From: Kineosporia sp. NBRC 101731
GTDB taxonomy: Bacteria; Actinomycetota; Actinomycetes; Actinomycetales; Kineosporiaceae
Assembly: GCF_030269305.1 (NCBI RefSeq)
Contig: NZ_BSTC01000001.1
Location: forward strand, 695,467 to 759,466
Direction of reading: 5' to 3'
Length of the DNA: 64,000 bases
Below the pieces are notes generated by a model. The model did no database searches. It saw only the letters and a program-made list of their open reading frames with translations, and had not been told where the DNA came from. Made by a program: the position numbers and the translations under genes. Positions 49,969-59,493 of this stretch are shown here, in pieces. Position 1 is the stretch's first letter. Each line of letters begins with the position of its first letter.

Positions 49969-52900
49969 GTGGCGCACGCATCGCGATCGGACTCCTCCGA
50001 CCGGATCCGGGTCCTGGGACCCGTGGAGATCGTGCGGGCAGGTCGCCCGGTATCGGCCGGCAGCCCCCGCCAGCGTGCCCTGCTCGCATTACTCGCCCTC
50101 TCGGTGGGAGTGGCCGTTCCAGCCTCGCGGCTGATCGACCTGCTCTGGGGTGACACCCCGCCCCCCTCGGCGGGTAATACCGTGCAGGTGTACGTTTCGC
50201 GGCTGCGACGCCTGCTCGCCGCTCCTGGCGAAGTACCTCCATTACGTACGGTATCCGGAATGTATCTCCTTGACCTCCCTCCGGAGGCGATCGACTCGCG
50301 TCGGTTCGAGGAGGCCAGTGAGTCGGGTCGATCCCGTCTCGCCGCAGGTGATCCGGTGGGTGCGGCCCACGAATTACGTTCTGCGTTGCAGTTGTGGCGG
50401 GGGACCACTCTGCCCGATCTGGCCGGGGTGCCGGGCGCGGTGGCGTCGGTGGCCCGGCTGGAGTCCCTCCGGCAGTCCACCATCGCCGACCGCATCGACG
50501 CGGAATCCCTGCTGGGGCGCCATTCCCGGCTCATTCCGGAACTTCAGGACCTGGTCCGGCGACATGCCCTGAACGAGCGGTTCGTCGGGCAGCTGATGAC
50601 CTCGCTGTACTGGGAGGGGCGGCAGGCCGAGGCGCTCGCGGCCTACGCCGCTGCGGCCGGGCGGCTGGGCGACGAACTTGGCATCGACCCAGGTCCGGCG
50701 CTTCGGGAGCTGCACGGGCGATTGCTGCGACAGGAGCTCGGACCGGTCACTCCGGCGCGCGAGACCGATGTGGAATCGCCCAGTTTTGTGGACGGCTGGC
50801 CGCTGCGCCCGGCCCCGGTGCCGCGGGCTGTCCAGGCCTCCCTGCTGACCCAGGGCAGTGACTCCGTGCGACTGGAAGCAGAATTCAATTCGCGGATGGT
50901 GAACCGGCTTTTCCCGGGCCGGATCCCGGGTCCGCGTTCGGGCGGTGCACCGATGCCGATGAGCACGATCCCGGTCCGGCCCCGGGGCGCGCCGGCGGCG
51001 TTGCGGCCCGGCCCGGCGCCGGCACCTCCCGAGTTCCCCGGGGAGGAATCCGGACTCCCGGCGGACCGGCCGCGGTCGTCGGCGGATCCCGGCGGACCGC
51101 CAGTGGTTCCGGGTGGTTCCGGAGCAGTGACCGAATCGCTCTTCACCACGGAAAATCGGACCGACGGCGACGGTGCGGGAGAACAAGGTGCTGGTTCCGC
51201 AGCCGCACCGGCGCCGGCCTCGGGAGATGCCTCCCGGCCAGGAATTTCATTCGTTCCCGGAAGTTCTTTCGGAACCGGGATTTCGTTCGCGAACGGGACG
51301 GGGGTCAGGAGCCGGGCCGGGGGTGTGACGGGAGCAGGGGGCGGCAGCGGGGCCGGGAGCGGATCTGGGGTCGGGAACCGGCGGGTGTCCGGGGCCAGGG
51401 GTTCTTCCGGGGTGGGAAGGGTGACCGGGCCGGGGAACACACCGAGTGCCGGCGCTCACCGTCCCGGCCGGGATCATGCCCGGTTCGGTCAGCTGGTCCC
51501 GAAGCGGCCGGAGACCGATCCCACCATTCCCAACGTTTCGGTCAACCTGGTGCCCCGCCCACCGACGCTCTCGACCGGGCCCGGCGCCCCGGTGCTACCC
51601 GGTATGCCCGGGGTGCCGGACGGCGACGGCCTGGCCGATACCGGCGGGATCCCGGTGATCGGGACCAAGCGCACCGCCTTCGGAACGGCGTTCGGCGCCG
51701 GGACCATCGGCCGCACGGTCGAACTCGGCACGGCGCTGGAGTTGCTGCGGCGCCCGGACGTCCGGTTGGTCACCATCGCCGGACCGGGCGGGGCGGGCAA
51801 GACCCGGCTGGCGGCGCAGGTGGTGGCCCGGCGCCTGGCCGACCGGGCGCGTGATGCGATGTCCGGACCCCGGGTGCTCGTGGTTCCCCTGGGCGGACTC
51901 CATGCCGGAGACAGCACCGGAGACAGTGGCGGGGCCGGGCTGGCCGAGCGCCTGCGGCGGGTGCTGGGCGTGGTGCCGGACTTCCCCGGGGAGGCGCCGC
52001 TCGACACGGTCTGCCGGGCCCTCGCCGCCACCCCCTGCCTGCTGGTGCTGGACGACCTGGAGCTCGGCGGGGCGGTCGAGGCCGGCCAGACCTCCCACCC
52101 ACCGAGGGCAACACGCGGGACCCCCCTTCCGGTTGGGTCCCCGGTCGACACCGTCACCGCACTCATCACCCGGGTCGGGGGCCTGCGCGTGCTCGCCACC
52201 TCCCGGCGTCCGCTCGGCGTGCCGGGGGAGCAGGTGGTCGGCCTCGGCCCGTTGTCCCTGCCGTGGGCCGGGTCCGGGGCCGACGACGTGGACATGGTGC
52301 GCTCGTCCGATGCCGTACGGCTGTTCCGCGACCGGGCCCGGGCGGTGCTGCCGGCCTTCGAGGTGACCGGTGAGAACGCCGGCCCGGTCAGCGAGCTCTG
52401 CCGCGCGCTCGACGGGTTGCCGCTGGCTCTGGAACTGGCCGCTGCGCGCTCGCGGGGCCGGGCCCCGGACCTGATCAGCGCCGAACTGGACGAGGCGCGT
52501 CGACGGCCGGGCGGGATGCTCGGCCCGGTGCTGAGCTGGACCGTGAACCTGCTCGACGACACCGAGCGCCTGGTGCTGAGCCAGCTCTCGGTGTTCGTCG
52601 GGGGCGCCACGCTGGAGGCCGCCGAGTGGGTCTGCGGGCCGGTGCCCGGGCCCGGTCAGGTGATCGACGTGATCGGCCGTCTGGCCGACAAGAACCTGCT
52701 GCTGATCGACGAGACCGGACGGCTGGGCATGCTCTCGCCGGTCCGCGAGTACGCCCGCGGTCTGCTGGCCGCCGATCCCGGGCAGGAGGCGGCCTGCTCC
52801 GACCGGCACGCCGCCTGGTTCGCCGAGTTCGCCGACGCCCTCCCGCCCGTCACCGACCGCTGGCTCGACCCGGCTCCGGTGGCCGCCGGGGCCGGGCCGG

Positions 52901-54021
52901 GCCGGGCGATCGAGTTCGACAACCTGACGTCGGCCGCAGCCCGTGCGCAGGGCCGCGACGGCGAGCTCTTCGCCCGGCTCGTGGTGGCGCTGCTCGATCA
53001 GGGGGCGGGCACCGGGCGCTGGGACCTCGGCGATGCCTCCACGTGGCTGGATCAGGCCCGGGCGGGGCAATCGCACGACCGCACCACGTCCCGGCTGCTG
53101 ATCGCCGGGGGATGCCTGGCCCTGTTCGGCGGGAACCCGCGCCGGGCCCTGGAGATCCTGGCGGACTGTCCGACCTCCGGCGACCCGGTGAACGCAGTCC
53201 GGACGGCGCTCATGCGGGCCGTGGCCGCCCGCAGTCTGGGCCGCAACGAAGAGGCCCTGGCCGAGCTGGAAGGAGCTCTGGATCAGATGAGGGCCGTGCG
53301 GCGCCTGCCGGACACGCTCTGGCACGCGGTCGTCAACACGCTCGCCGACGTGCTGGACGAGCTGGGCCGTACCGCCGCGGCGATCGGTCACTGGCAGCGC
53401 AGCCGGCACCGGGCCGCGGCCGAGGGTGACCCCGCGCGTCTGGCCTACCCGCTGGCCATGCTGGCGCAGGCCGCACAGGACCGCGGCGAGGAACGGCTCT
53501 CGCAGGTACTCATCACCCAGGCCCGCACCGCGGCCGAGAGCGGTGGGCCGGCGATCCGGGCCGCGGTGGCCGTGACCGGTGGCGTACTGGAGTTACGCGG
53601 GGGCGACAGCCGGCAGGCCGTGCAGTCGTTGCGCACCGGCCTGCGCGAGGCTCATCGCGCAGGCCGGTACTTCACCCTGCCGCGTATCGCCGGGCTGCTC
53701 GGGGCGGCCCATAGCGAAGGTGATCCGGAGCGCGCGGCAACACTTCTCGGGGTCAGCTCGGCCTGGTGCGCCGAACGCTCGCTGGTGGTCACCGGCCACC
53801 GCGAACGCGAGATCATCGAACGGGCCGAGAGCGGCCTGACCCGGGCGGCACGGCCCTCGGACACAGTGCGCCGAGCCGCAGCCCGAGGAGCGGCCGTACC
53901 CTTCGGGTCACTGACCGGACTGCTGAGGCTCGACCCGGCCGACCGGACGGAACCGGAAGGCCCGGCCATCTCGGCGAGACTCATCGACCTGACCGGGGAG
54001 GCCCCCCGCGTCCGTACGTGA
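49969..54021 (+). CDS. AfsR/SARP-like transcriptional regulator with NB-ARC domain
   Basis: A 1350-residue regulator. The N-terminal winged helix (about 10-95, IRVLGPVEIVRAGRPVSAG, LIDLLWGDTPPPSAGNTVQVYVSRLRRLL) is followed by the BTAD helical domain (about 100-250). A 320-residue Pro/Gly/Ser-rich disordered linker leads to the NB-ARC ATPase with P-loop GPGGAGKTRLA (from about residue 605), LVLDDLE and a winged-helix/TPR-like C-terminus (about 1010-1260). SARP proteins activate antibiotic or secondary-metabolite genes. None of these lies in the window except the divergent MFS exporter. GTG 49969 is used as start; the long linker is unusual for the family. Confidence 0.88.
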   Translation: MAHASRSDSSDRIRVLGPVEIVRAGRPVSAGSPRQRALLALLALSVGVAVPASRLIDLLWGDTPPPSAGNTVQVYVSRLRRLLAAPGEVPPLRTVSGMYLLDLPPEAIDSRRFEEASESGRSRLAAGDPVGAAHELRSALQLWRGTTLPDLAGVPGAVASVARLESLRQSTIADRIDAESLLGRHSRLIPELQDLVRRHALNERFVGQLMTSLYWEGRQAEALAAYAAAAGRLGDELGIDPGPALRELHGRLLRQELGPVTPARETDVESPSFVDGWPLRPAPVPRAVQASLLTQGSDSVRLEAEFNSRMVNRLFPGRIPGPRSGGAPMPMSTIPVRPRGAPAALRPGPAPAPPEFPGEESGLPADRPRSSADPGGPPVVPGGSGAVTESLFTTENRTDGDGAGEQGAGSAAAPAPASGDASRPGISFVPGSSFGTGISFANGTGVRSRAGGVTGAGGGSGAGSGSGVGNRRVSGARGSSGVGRVTGPGNTPSAGAHRPGRDHARFGQLVPKRPETDPTIPNVSVNLVPRPPTLSTGPGAPVLPGMPGVPDGDGLADTGGIPVIGTKRTAFGTAFGAGTIGRTVELGTALELLRRPDVRLVTIAGPGGAGKTRLAAQVVARRLADRARDAMSGPRVLVVPLGGLHAGDSTGDSGGAGLAERLRRVLGVVPDFPGEAPLDTVCRALAATPCLLVLDDLELGGAVEAGQTSHPPRATRGTPLPVGSPVDTVTALITRVGGLRVLATSRRPLGVPGEQVVGLGPLSLPWAGSGADDVDMVRSSDAVRLFRDRARAVLPAFEVTGENAGPVSELCRALDGLPLALELAAARSRGRAPDLISAELDEARRRPGGMLGPVLSWTVNLLDDTERLVLSQLSVFVGGATLEAAEWVCGPVPGPGQVIDVIGRLADKNLLLIDETGRLGMLSPVREYARGLLAADPGQEAACSDRHAAWFAEFADALPPVTDRWLDPAPVAAGAGPGRAIEFDNLTSAAARAQGRDGELFARLVVALLDQGAGTGRWDLGDASTWLDQARAGQSHDRTTSRLLIAGGCLALFGGNPRRALEILADCPTSGDPVNAVRTALMRAVAARSLGRNEEALAELEGALDQMRAVRRLPDTLWHAVVNTLADVLDELGRTAAAIGHWQRSRHRAAAEGDPARLAYPLAMLAQAAQDRGEERLSQVLITQARTAAESGGPAIRAAVAVTGGVLELRGGDSRQAVQSLRTGLREAHRAGRYFTLPRIAGLLGAAHSEGDPERAATLLGVSSAWCAERSLVVTGHREREIIERAESGLTRAARPSDTVRRAAARGAAVPFGSLTGLLRLDPADRTEPEGPAISARLIDLTGEAPRVRT

Positions 54022-55500
54022 TCAGCTGGAGCGAGGTGCCGTCAGGGGCAGCCGTACCTCGAAAGTCGTTCCCTCGCCGGGAACACTGATCACCTTGATG
54101 TCGCCGCCGTGCCGGTTCACCACGATGCGCCAGACGATGTCGAGACCCAGTCCGGTGCCCTCACCGATCGGCTTGGTGGTGAAGAACGGCTCGAAGATAC
54201 GCCGCTGGATCTCGGGGCTCATGCCGGGGCCGGTGTCGGAGATCGTGACCAGGGCGAAGTCTCCGGCCGAGCCGGTGGTGATCGAGAGTTTGCGCTCGGG
54301 GCGGTCGTTCATCGCGTGGATCGCGTTGTCGATCAGGTTGGTCCAGACCTGGTTCAGTTCGGCCGGATAGGCAGGGATCGCGGGAAGTGACTTGTCGTAG
54401 GTCTTCTCGAGCTTGATCCCGGCGCGCACCTTGCCCCCGAGCATGATCAGGGTGCTGTTCAGGCCCTCGTGCACGTCGACCTGCTGGTGTTCGGCACGGT
54501 CCATCTGTGAGTACTGCTTGGCCGCGTTGATCAGGGTGGCGATGCGATCGGTCGCGTCTTCGATCTCGGCCATCAGCTGCTCGCTCTCGAGCGCGTAGGT
54601 GATCCACTTCAGGCCGGCCTCGAGGTGGGTCTTCGGGATCGAGTCCGAAAGGCCTTCCAGCCATTCCAGGTCGAGCCCGGCGGCGACCCAGACCGGTGCG
54701 AGCTGCCAGGCCGAGGAGACGCCGTGGTCTTCGCACCAGTCGCTGAACTCGTCTTCCAGGTCGTTCGCCTGCATCGGCGTGAGGTGTTTGGTCTTGCCCG
54801 ACTTGGCCTTGGCCGACTGTTCGATCGCGTCTTCCTGCAGCCCGGTCAGTTTCACCAGGGTGTCGGGGTCGACCTTGCCCGAGGCCAGGTGCTTGAGCTT
54901 GCCGCGCATGGCCGCGACCCGCTCGCGCAGGGTGGCGGTGGCCCGCACCGCGGCGGAGGCGGGGTTGTTCAGCTCGTGGGTCAGGCCCGCGGTGAGCCGG
55001 CCCAGGGCGGTGAGCCGTTCCCGCTGACCGACCACCGCGTCCGACGTCCGCAAGCCCGTGAACAGCCCGTCGAGCAGGTGGATCGCCATCGGGAACCACT
55101 CGCTGAGGGCCTGCGCCAGCTCGTCCGCGGGGATGCGGAAGAAGGTGGAGGGCGCGAGGGTGCGCAGCGACGCGGCGTACTGCGACTGGCGCGAGGCCTC
55201 GGTGGCCGAGGCCAGCCAGGCCCAGGTGGCACCGGTGTAGACGCCGGGGCGCTCGGAACGGGAGACCTCGACCTCATGGTCGCCGACCCGGCGCAGCATC
55301 GCCTGATGGCCCTCGACCAGCATGTAGAAGCAGGTCGCGGGCTCGTCGGCGTCGAACACGGTGGCGCCGGCCGGGTAGCGCACGACCTCGCCGTGCTCCG
55401 ACATCCAGCTCAGCTGCTCGGCGTTCAGCTTCTCGAACAGGAAGAAGCGCGACAGCTCAGCCGGAGTGAGCCGTTCCATCGGTTGTTCCGTGGTGGTCAC
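54022..55500 (-). CDS. Cytoplasmic histidine kinase with N-terminal cNMP-binding-like domain
   Basis: A 492-residue kinase with no membrane span. The N-terminus (about 15-135) folds like a cyclic-nucleotide-binding domain (FFLFEKLNAEQLSWMSEHGEVVRYPAGATVFDADEPATCFYML). The dimerisation helix carries His175 in LTHELNNPASAAVRATATL, and the ATPase domain has NLIDNAIHAMND, SDTGPGMSPE and GEGTGLGLDIV. Long helices between them suggest a signalling arm. It lies directly downstream of a receiver-fused flavoprotein gene, 33 bases apart on the same strand, and is very probably its kinase. GTG 55500 has GGAG upstream. Confidence 0.88.
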   Translation of the reverse strand: MTTTEQPMERLTPAELSRFFLFEKLNAEQLSWMSEHGEVVRYPAGATVFDADEPATCFYMLVEGHQAMLRRVGDHEVEVSRSERPGVYTGATWAWLASATEASRQSQYAASLRTLAPSTFFRIPADELAQALSEWFPMAIHLLDGLFTGLRTSDAVVGQRERLTALGRLTAGLTHELNNPASAAVRATATLRERVAAMRGKLKHLASGKVDPDTLVKLTGLQEDAIEQSAKAKSGKTKHLTPMQANDLEDEFSDWCEDHGVSSAWQLAPVWVAAGLDLEWLEGLSDSIPKTHLEAGLKWITYALESEQLMAEIEDATDRIATLINAAKQYSQMDRAEHQQVDVHEGLNSTLIMLGGKVRAGIKLEKTYDKSLPAIPAYPAELNQVWTNLIDNAIHAMNDRPERKLSITTGSAGDFALVTISDTGPGMSPEIQRRIFEPFFTTKPIGEGTGLGLDIVWRIVVNRHGGDIKVISVPGEGTTFEVRLPLTAPRSS

Positions 55501-55533
55501 CGTTACTCCAACGCTTCCCGGGGCACATCAATT

Positions 55534-57192
55534 TCACGGACGGGCGAGATACTGGTGCACGAGCGAGACGGCCATGGCGCCCTCGCCGACGGCCGACGCC
55601 ACCCGCTTGACCGAGGTGGATCGGACGTCACCGGCCACGAACACACCGGGGATGCTCGTCTCCAGCGGGAACGGGTCGCGGGTGGGGGCCCAGCCGGCCG
55701 GGCGCTTCCCGGCGTTCAGCAGATCGGTGCCGGTGAGCAGGAACCCGGCCTCGTCGCGCTCCAGCTCCTGCGGCAGCCAGTCGGTCATCGGGGCGGCCCC
55801 GATGAAGACGAACAGGTGCCCGCAGTCGACGTCCTGCGTGGTGCCGGAGACGTTGTCGCGCAGCACGATCTTCTGCAGGTGCCCGTCACCGTGGACCGAC
55901 GACACCTCGGTGCAGGTGCGCACCTCGATGCGGTCGTTGCCGCGGATCTGCTGGATCAGGTAGTGCGACATCGAGCGCTCCAGGTCGGGCCCACGTACGG
56001 CGAGCGTGACCCTGGCCGCCTGCCGGGAGAAGAACATCGCGGCCTGACCGGCCGAGTTCGCCCCACCGATGATCACCACGTGCTGGTCGGCGCAGGCCTG
56101 CGCCTCGGTCGCCGCCGAGCCGTAGAACACACCCTTGCCCACCATGTCGTCGGCACCGTCGGCCCGCAGCCGCCGGTAGGAGACACCGGTGGCCAGCAGG
56201 ACCGCGTGGGCGGCCACCCGGCGCCCGTCGTCCAGCTCGACGATGCGCTTGGGGCCGTGGGTCTCGAGGCCGACCACCCGGCGGGCGGTGAGCAGCTCCG
56301 CTCCCAGCCGGCTGGCCTGGCGCCGGGCCCGGTCGGTGAGCTGGCCCCCGCTCACGCCCTCGGGGAAGCCCAGGTAGTTCTCGATGCGCGAGCTCTGCCC
56401 GGCCTGACCGCCGGTGACCCGGCCCTCGACCAGCACGGTGCGCAGGCCCTCGGAGGCGCCGTACACGGCGGCGCCCAGCCCGGCCGGCCCGCCGCCGACG
56501 ATGATCAGGTCGTAGAAGTCCTCGGCCGGTGTGGTGGACAGCCCGATCTTGTCGGCCACCTCGCTGAGCGAGGGGTTGAGCAGCACGTCGCCGCCGGCCG
56601 TGAGCAGCACCGGTACGTCGGCCTCTCCTGCGCCGGCCGCCTCCAGCAGCTTGCGGCCTTCCTCGTCCTCCACCGTGTACCAGTGGTAGGGCATGCCGCT
56701 GCGGGCCAGGAAGTCACGCACCTCGTGGGCCTGCGCCGACCAGCGGTGACCGATGATCCGGGTGGACTCGATCTCCGGATCGCCCGCTGCCGCCCAGGTC
56801 TCGAGCATCGAGTCGACCACCGGGTAGAGCTTCTCCTCCGGCGGTTCCCACGGCTTGAGCAGGTAGTGGTCGACGTCGACGACGTTGATCGCCTCGATCG
56901 CGGCGTCGGTGTCGGCGTAGGCGGTCAGCAGGGCCCGGCGGGCCCGGGGGAACAGGTCCATCGCGCGCTCGAGGAACTCGATGCCGTTCATCTCCGGCAT
57001 CCGGTAGTCGGCCAGCAGGACCGCCACGCGATCACCGCGCAACCGGATCTCCTGCAGGGTTTCCAAGGCTTGCGGGCCGGAGTCGGCCCGGACCACGCGG
57101 TACTGTTCGGCGTAGCGACGGCGCAGGTCACGGGCCACCGCCCGGGACACCGACGGGTCGTCGTCGACCGTGAGAAGGATCGGCTTGCTCAC
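55534..57192 (-). CDS. Receiver domain fused to Cys-less glutaredoxin-like and thioredoxin-reductase-like domains
   Basis: A 552-residue fusion. Residues 1 to about 125 are a response-regulator receiver (LLTVDDDPSVSRAV, phospho-acceptor Asp62 in LLADYRMPEMNG, LTAYAD, LLKPWEPPEE). Residues about 137-215 match a glutaredoxin fold (IIGHRWSAQAHEVRDFLARSG, VPVLLTAGGDVLLNPS) but the CPYC site is replaced by a Cys-free SAQA-type sequence. Residues about 225-552 are thioredoxin-reductase-like with FAD motif IIVGGGPAGLGAAVYG, GGQAGQSSRIENYLGFP and NAD(P) motif VVIIGGANSAGQAAMFF. The redox CxxC is absent: the region reads GVFYGSAATEAQACAD. GTG 57192 has AGGAG. It is paired with the next kinase gene. 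It probably works as a phosphorylation-gated flavin oxidoreductase whose electron acceptor is unknown. Confidence 0.85.
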   Translation of the reverse strand: MSKPILLTVDDDPSVSRAVARDLRRRYAEQYRVVRADSGPQALETLQEIRLRGDRVAVLLADYRMPEMNGIEFLERAMDLFPRARRALLTAYADTDAAIEAINVVDVDHYLLKPWEPPEEKLYPVVDSMLETWAAAGDPEIESTRIIGHRWSAQAHEVRDFLARSGMPYHWYTVEDEEGRKLLEAAGAGEADVPVLLTAGGDVLLNPSLSEVADKIGLSTTPAEDFYDLIIVGGGPAGLGAAVYGASEGLRTVLVEGRVTGGQAGQSSRIENYLGFPEGVSGGQLTDRARRQASRLGAELLTARRVVGLETHGPKRIVELDDGRRVAAHAVLLATGVSYRRLRADGADDMVGKGVFYGSAATEAQACADQHVVIIGGANSAGQAAMFFSRQAARVTLAVRGPDLERSMSHYLIQQIRGNDRIEVRTCTEVSSVHGDGHLQKIVLRDNVSGTTQDVDCGHLFVFIGAAPMTDWLPQELERDEAGFLLTGTDLLNAGKRPAGWAPTRDPFPLETSIPGVFVAGDVRSTSVKRVASAVGEGAMAVSLVHQYLARP

Positions 57193-57455
57193 CGGCTGAA
57201 GCTCCTCATGGGTGGGGGGATTCGAGACTAGTTCGCGCATCGTCGCCGGACCAGGTTTTACGCCTGTGGCGCACACCCGAGAACGTCGCGCAGAGTGGGA
57301 ATTGCTCACTCGCGGTTCGTTACGTGAACCGTTACGTGATGTGACCCGCTTTGCCCTCCTGGGCGCGGGCGTGCTCGACTAGTCTCTAGGGCTTGTATGG
57401 GCCTGGTCCGTTCTGGCGCGTTCCGGGCCATGACCTGAACCGACAGGAGTACCGC

Positions 57456-59318
57456 GTGACCGACTGGGACCCTTCTGCCGTGGCCGCCGCGCTGCGTACG
57501 GAGAACCGGTTCTCCGGGGGCTCGGTGGTCGGGGTGCTGGCGATCGGTCACTCCCAGACCCGGATGTGGGTGCTGGAGTCCGAGTCACTGCTGGAAGACG
57601 CGTCTGTCCACGGTGGCGGCCGGGTGTCCGGCAACCCCGCCATCCTCGCCGAGAGCCGGCTCGACGACCTCGGCGGCGAACTGTTCGACCGGATGCTGTT
57701 CGAGCGTGCGACCGAACGGATCACCGAGGTGCCGGGGGCGGACGACGCCTTGGTCGGCCGGCTGCGCGAACCTGCCGGTGAGCCCTGGCGTGGGCTGCAG
57801 CAGCGGCTCTTCCTGCAGGTTCGCCGCGCTCGCGAGGAACTCACCGCCTGGCACAGCGCCACGGTCGAGATCGACGACATCCCCGGCATCACCCCGGACG
57901 GTCCGCTGCGGCTCGACCGCATCGAGCTCGACAACGCCCTGCGCCCGCACGTGCTGCAGATGGCGCGCACCCTGCAGTCCACGATCGAGTCGTCGGGCCA
58001 TCGCCCGGCCACGCTGGACGGCATCTACCTGCTCGGCGACGCGCGCATGCCGCTGATCGTGCGCTCGGTCTATGACGTGCTCGGGGTCAGCCCGACGATG
58101 CTGGGCCAGGACCCGTCCGCCGCCCCCGGCCTGTCCAAGGCCGCCACGCGCACCGCCGCCGGGCGCCCGGTTCCCGGCCCGGGGCAGCCGGCCTCACCGG
58201 CCGACGGGCTGAGCCTGCGGTCCACCCCGAAGGCGAAGGGCAAGAACGGCAAGGTCGTAGCCGGCCTGAGGACGACCTCCGCACCCGTCGATGTCGAGTC
58301 GCCTCCGTCGACGGAGATGTCCGGGAACTGCCTGACCCCGGGCAAGAACGTCGAGGCGGTCCGGCCCGATCCGGAGCTCACCGACACCGGGTCGCTACGC
58401 CTGCTCGGTCACCCGGGTGACGGGTTCGACGTCGAGGCCGCGAGCGTCGGCTCGGCGCAGAAGAACCGTCGTCGCCTGCTGGTGCCGGCCGCCGGGGGTG
58501 CGGTCGTGATGGTGGCCGCCTCCCTGATCGTCGCGGGGCTGGTGCACAACAACACGCTGCCGACCCCGACGAAGACCGAACGGGTGCAGGCGGCCTCGGC
58601 GACCATCACGCCCACCACGCCCCCGGCCACGCCGTCCGTCCTGCCTCCGGTGGAGAGCCTGCGGGCCCGCCCGGTCGGCATCTCGATCACCCTGAACTGG
58701 GCCGAGGTGCCCGGGGCCGAGCAGTACTCGGTGTACCGCGACCAGGGCACGAAGGCCGAGGAGGTGCGCACGGCGACCGTCCCCCAGCTGACCGACCGGC
58801 CCGGTGACGGCCGCGTGCACACCTACACGGTGGTGGCGCTGGACGCCGACGAGGTCGAGGGTGAGCCCGGTGAAGCGGTCGCGGCGAAGGCCGCCACGCC
58901 GTACGGCAAGCTGCAGAACATCGCCAGCGCCTGGACCGGCATCGTGCCCGCCCGGCCTGGTCTCAAGGGCAGCTCCGGCCAGATCTGCCGGGCGAAACCG
59001 GGCAAGGCCGCGGGCGCGGCCGGGAGCATCGTCTGCCGGTACCCGGGCAAGCTCACGGTCACGGTGTTCACCTACAGCTCCGAGGCCGCGACCGGCCGCC
59101 GGTACAAGGTCCTGCGCGCGATGAAGGGCGTTGCCAGCGGTGGCTGGAAGGCCGACGGCGACACCGGGCGGTTGCTCGTCGGGGGCCCTCGGAACGCGCC
59201 GTGGCGCTGGTGGACCTACGAGTCCTCGCCGACCACCGTGGTGCAGGCGAACTGGCCGGGCCACACCTCCGCCCAGCTCGCCACCTGGGCGAAGAAGCGG
59301 ATGCCCTTCCACCGCTGA
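57456..59318 (+). CDS. Hsp70-like domain / membrane span / FN3 protein
   Basis: A 620-residue protein of unusual architecture. Residues 1 to about 220 resemble the second half of an Hsp70/actin-like ATPase domain (RLDDLGGELFDRMLFERATERI, LFLQVRRAREELTAWHSATVEID, LDGIYLLGDARMPLIVRSVYDVLG), without the N-terminal phosphate-1 loop. A Pro/Gly linker leads to one membrane span (about 347-370, LLVPAAGGAVVMVAASLIVAGLV). The outer part has an FN3 domain (about 400-480, ISITLNWAEVPGAEQYSVYRD) and a C-terminal domain with two Cys (GQICRAK, SIVCRYPG). GTG 57456 has AGGAG. Function unknown: it may couple cell-surface sensing to a chaperone-like partner. Confidence 0.75.
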   Translation: MTDWDPSAVAAALRTENRFSGGSVVGVLAIGHSQTRMWVLESESLLEDASVHGGGRVSGNPAILAESRLDDLGGELFDRMLFERATERITEVPGADDALVGRLREPAGEPWRGLQQRLFLQVRRAREELTAWHSATVEIDDIPGITPDGPLRLDRIELDNALRPHVLQMARTLQSTIESSGHRPATLDGIYLLGDARMPLIVRSVYDVLGVSPTMLGQDPSAAPGLSKAATRTAAGRPVPGPGQPASPADGLSLRSTPKAKGKNGKVVAGLRTTSAPVDVESPPSTEMSGNCLTPGKNVEAVRPDPELTDTGSLRLLGHPGDGFDVEAASVGSAQKNRRRLLVPAAGGAVVMVAASLIVAGLVHNNTLPTPTKTERVQAASATITPTTPPATPSVLPPVESLRARPVGISITLNWAEVPGAEQYSVYRDQGTKAEEVRTATVPQLTDRPGDGRVHTYTVVALDADEVEGEPGEAVAAKAATPYGKLQNIASAWTGIVPARPGLKGSSGQICRAKPGKAAGAAGSIVCRYPGKLTVTVFTYSSEAATGRRYKVLRAMKGVASGGWKADGDTGRLLVGGPRNAPWRWWTYESSPTTVVQANWPGHTSAQLATWAKKRMPFHR

Positions 59319-59493
59319 GGCGGCCCGGGGCACGACCGTTCGTCGCGGCGGACCACGGGGGAGGGCATTCGGGTGAGCCGGGACCGACGATCTTGGGTGG
59401 GTACGCCGCCGAGTCGATCTTGCGTCCATGGACTGGGGTCAACCTCGGGTGCGGCCTTGCCTCATGGGCATGCTGGAATCCGGAGAGGGAACA

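Noticed and set aside
51595-53409. 604-residue open frame antisense to the SARP gene
   Set aside because: The NB-ARC P-loop and TPR-like region are on the plus strand; the minus frame has no recognisable domain.
54625-57231. 868-residue open frame on the plus strand
   Set aside because: It covers the antisense of the kinase and the receiver-flavoprotein genes, which have intact catalytic motifs on the other strand. Its composition (Gly/Arg/Val/His) is that of a shadow.
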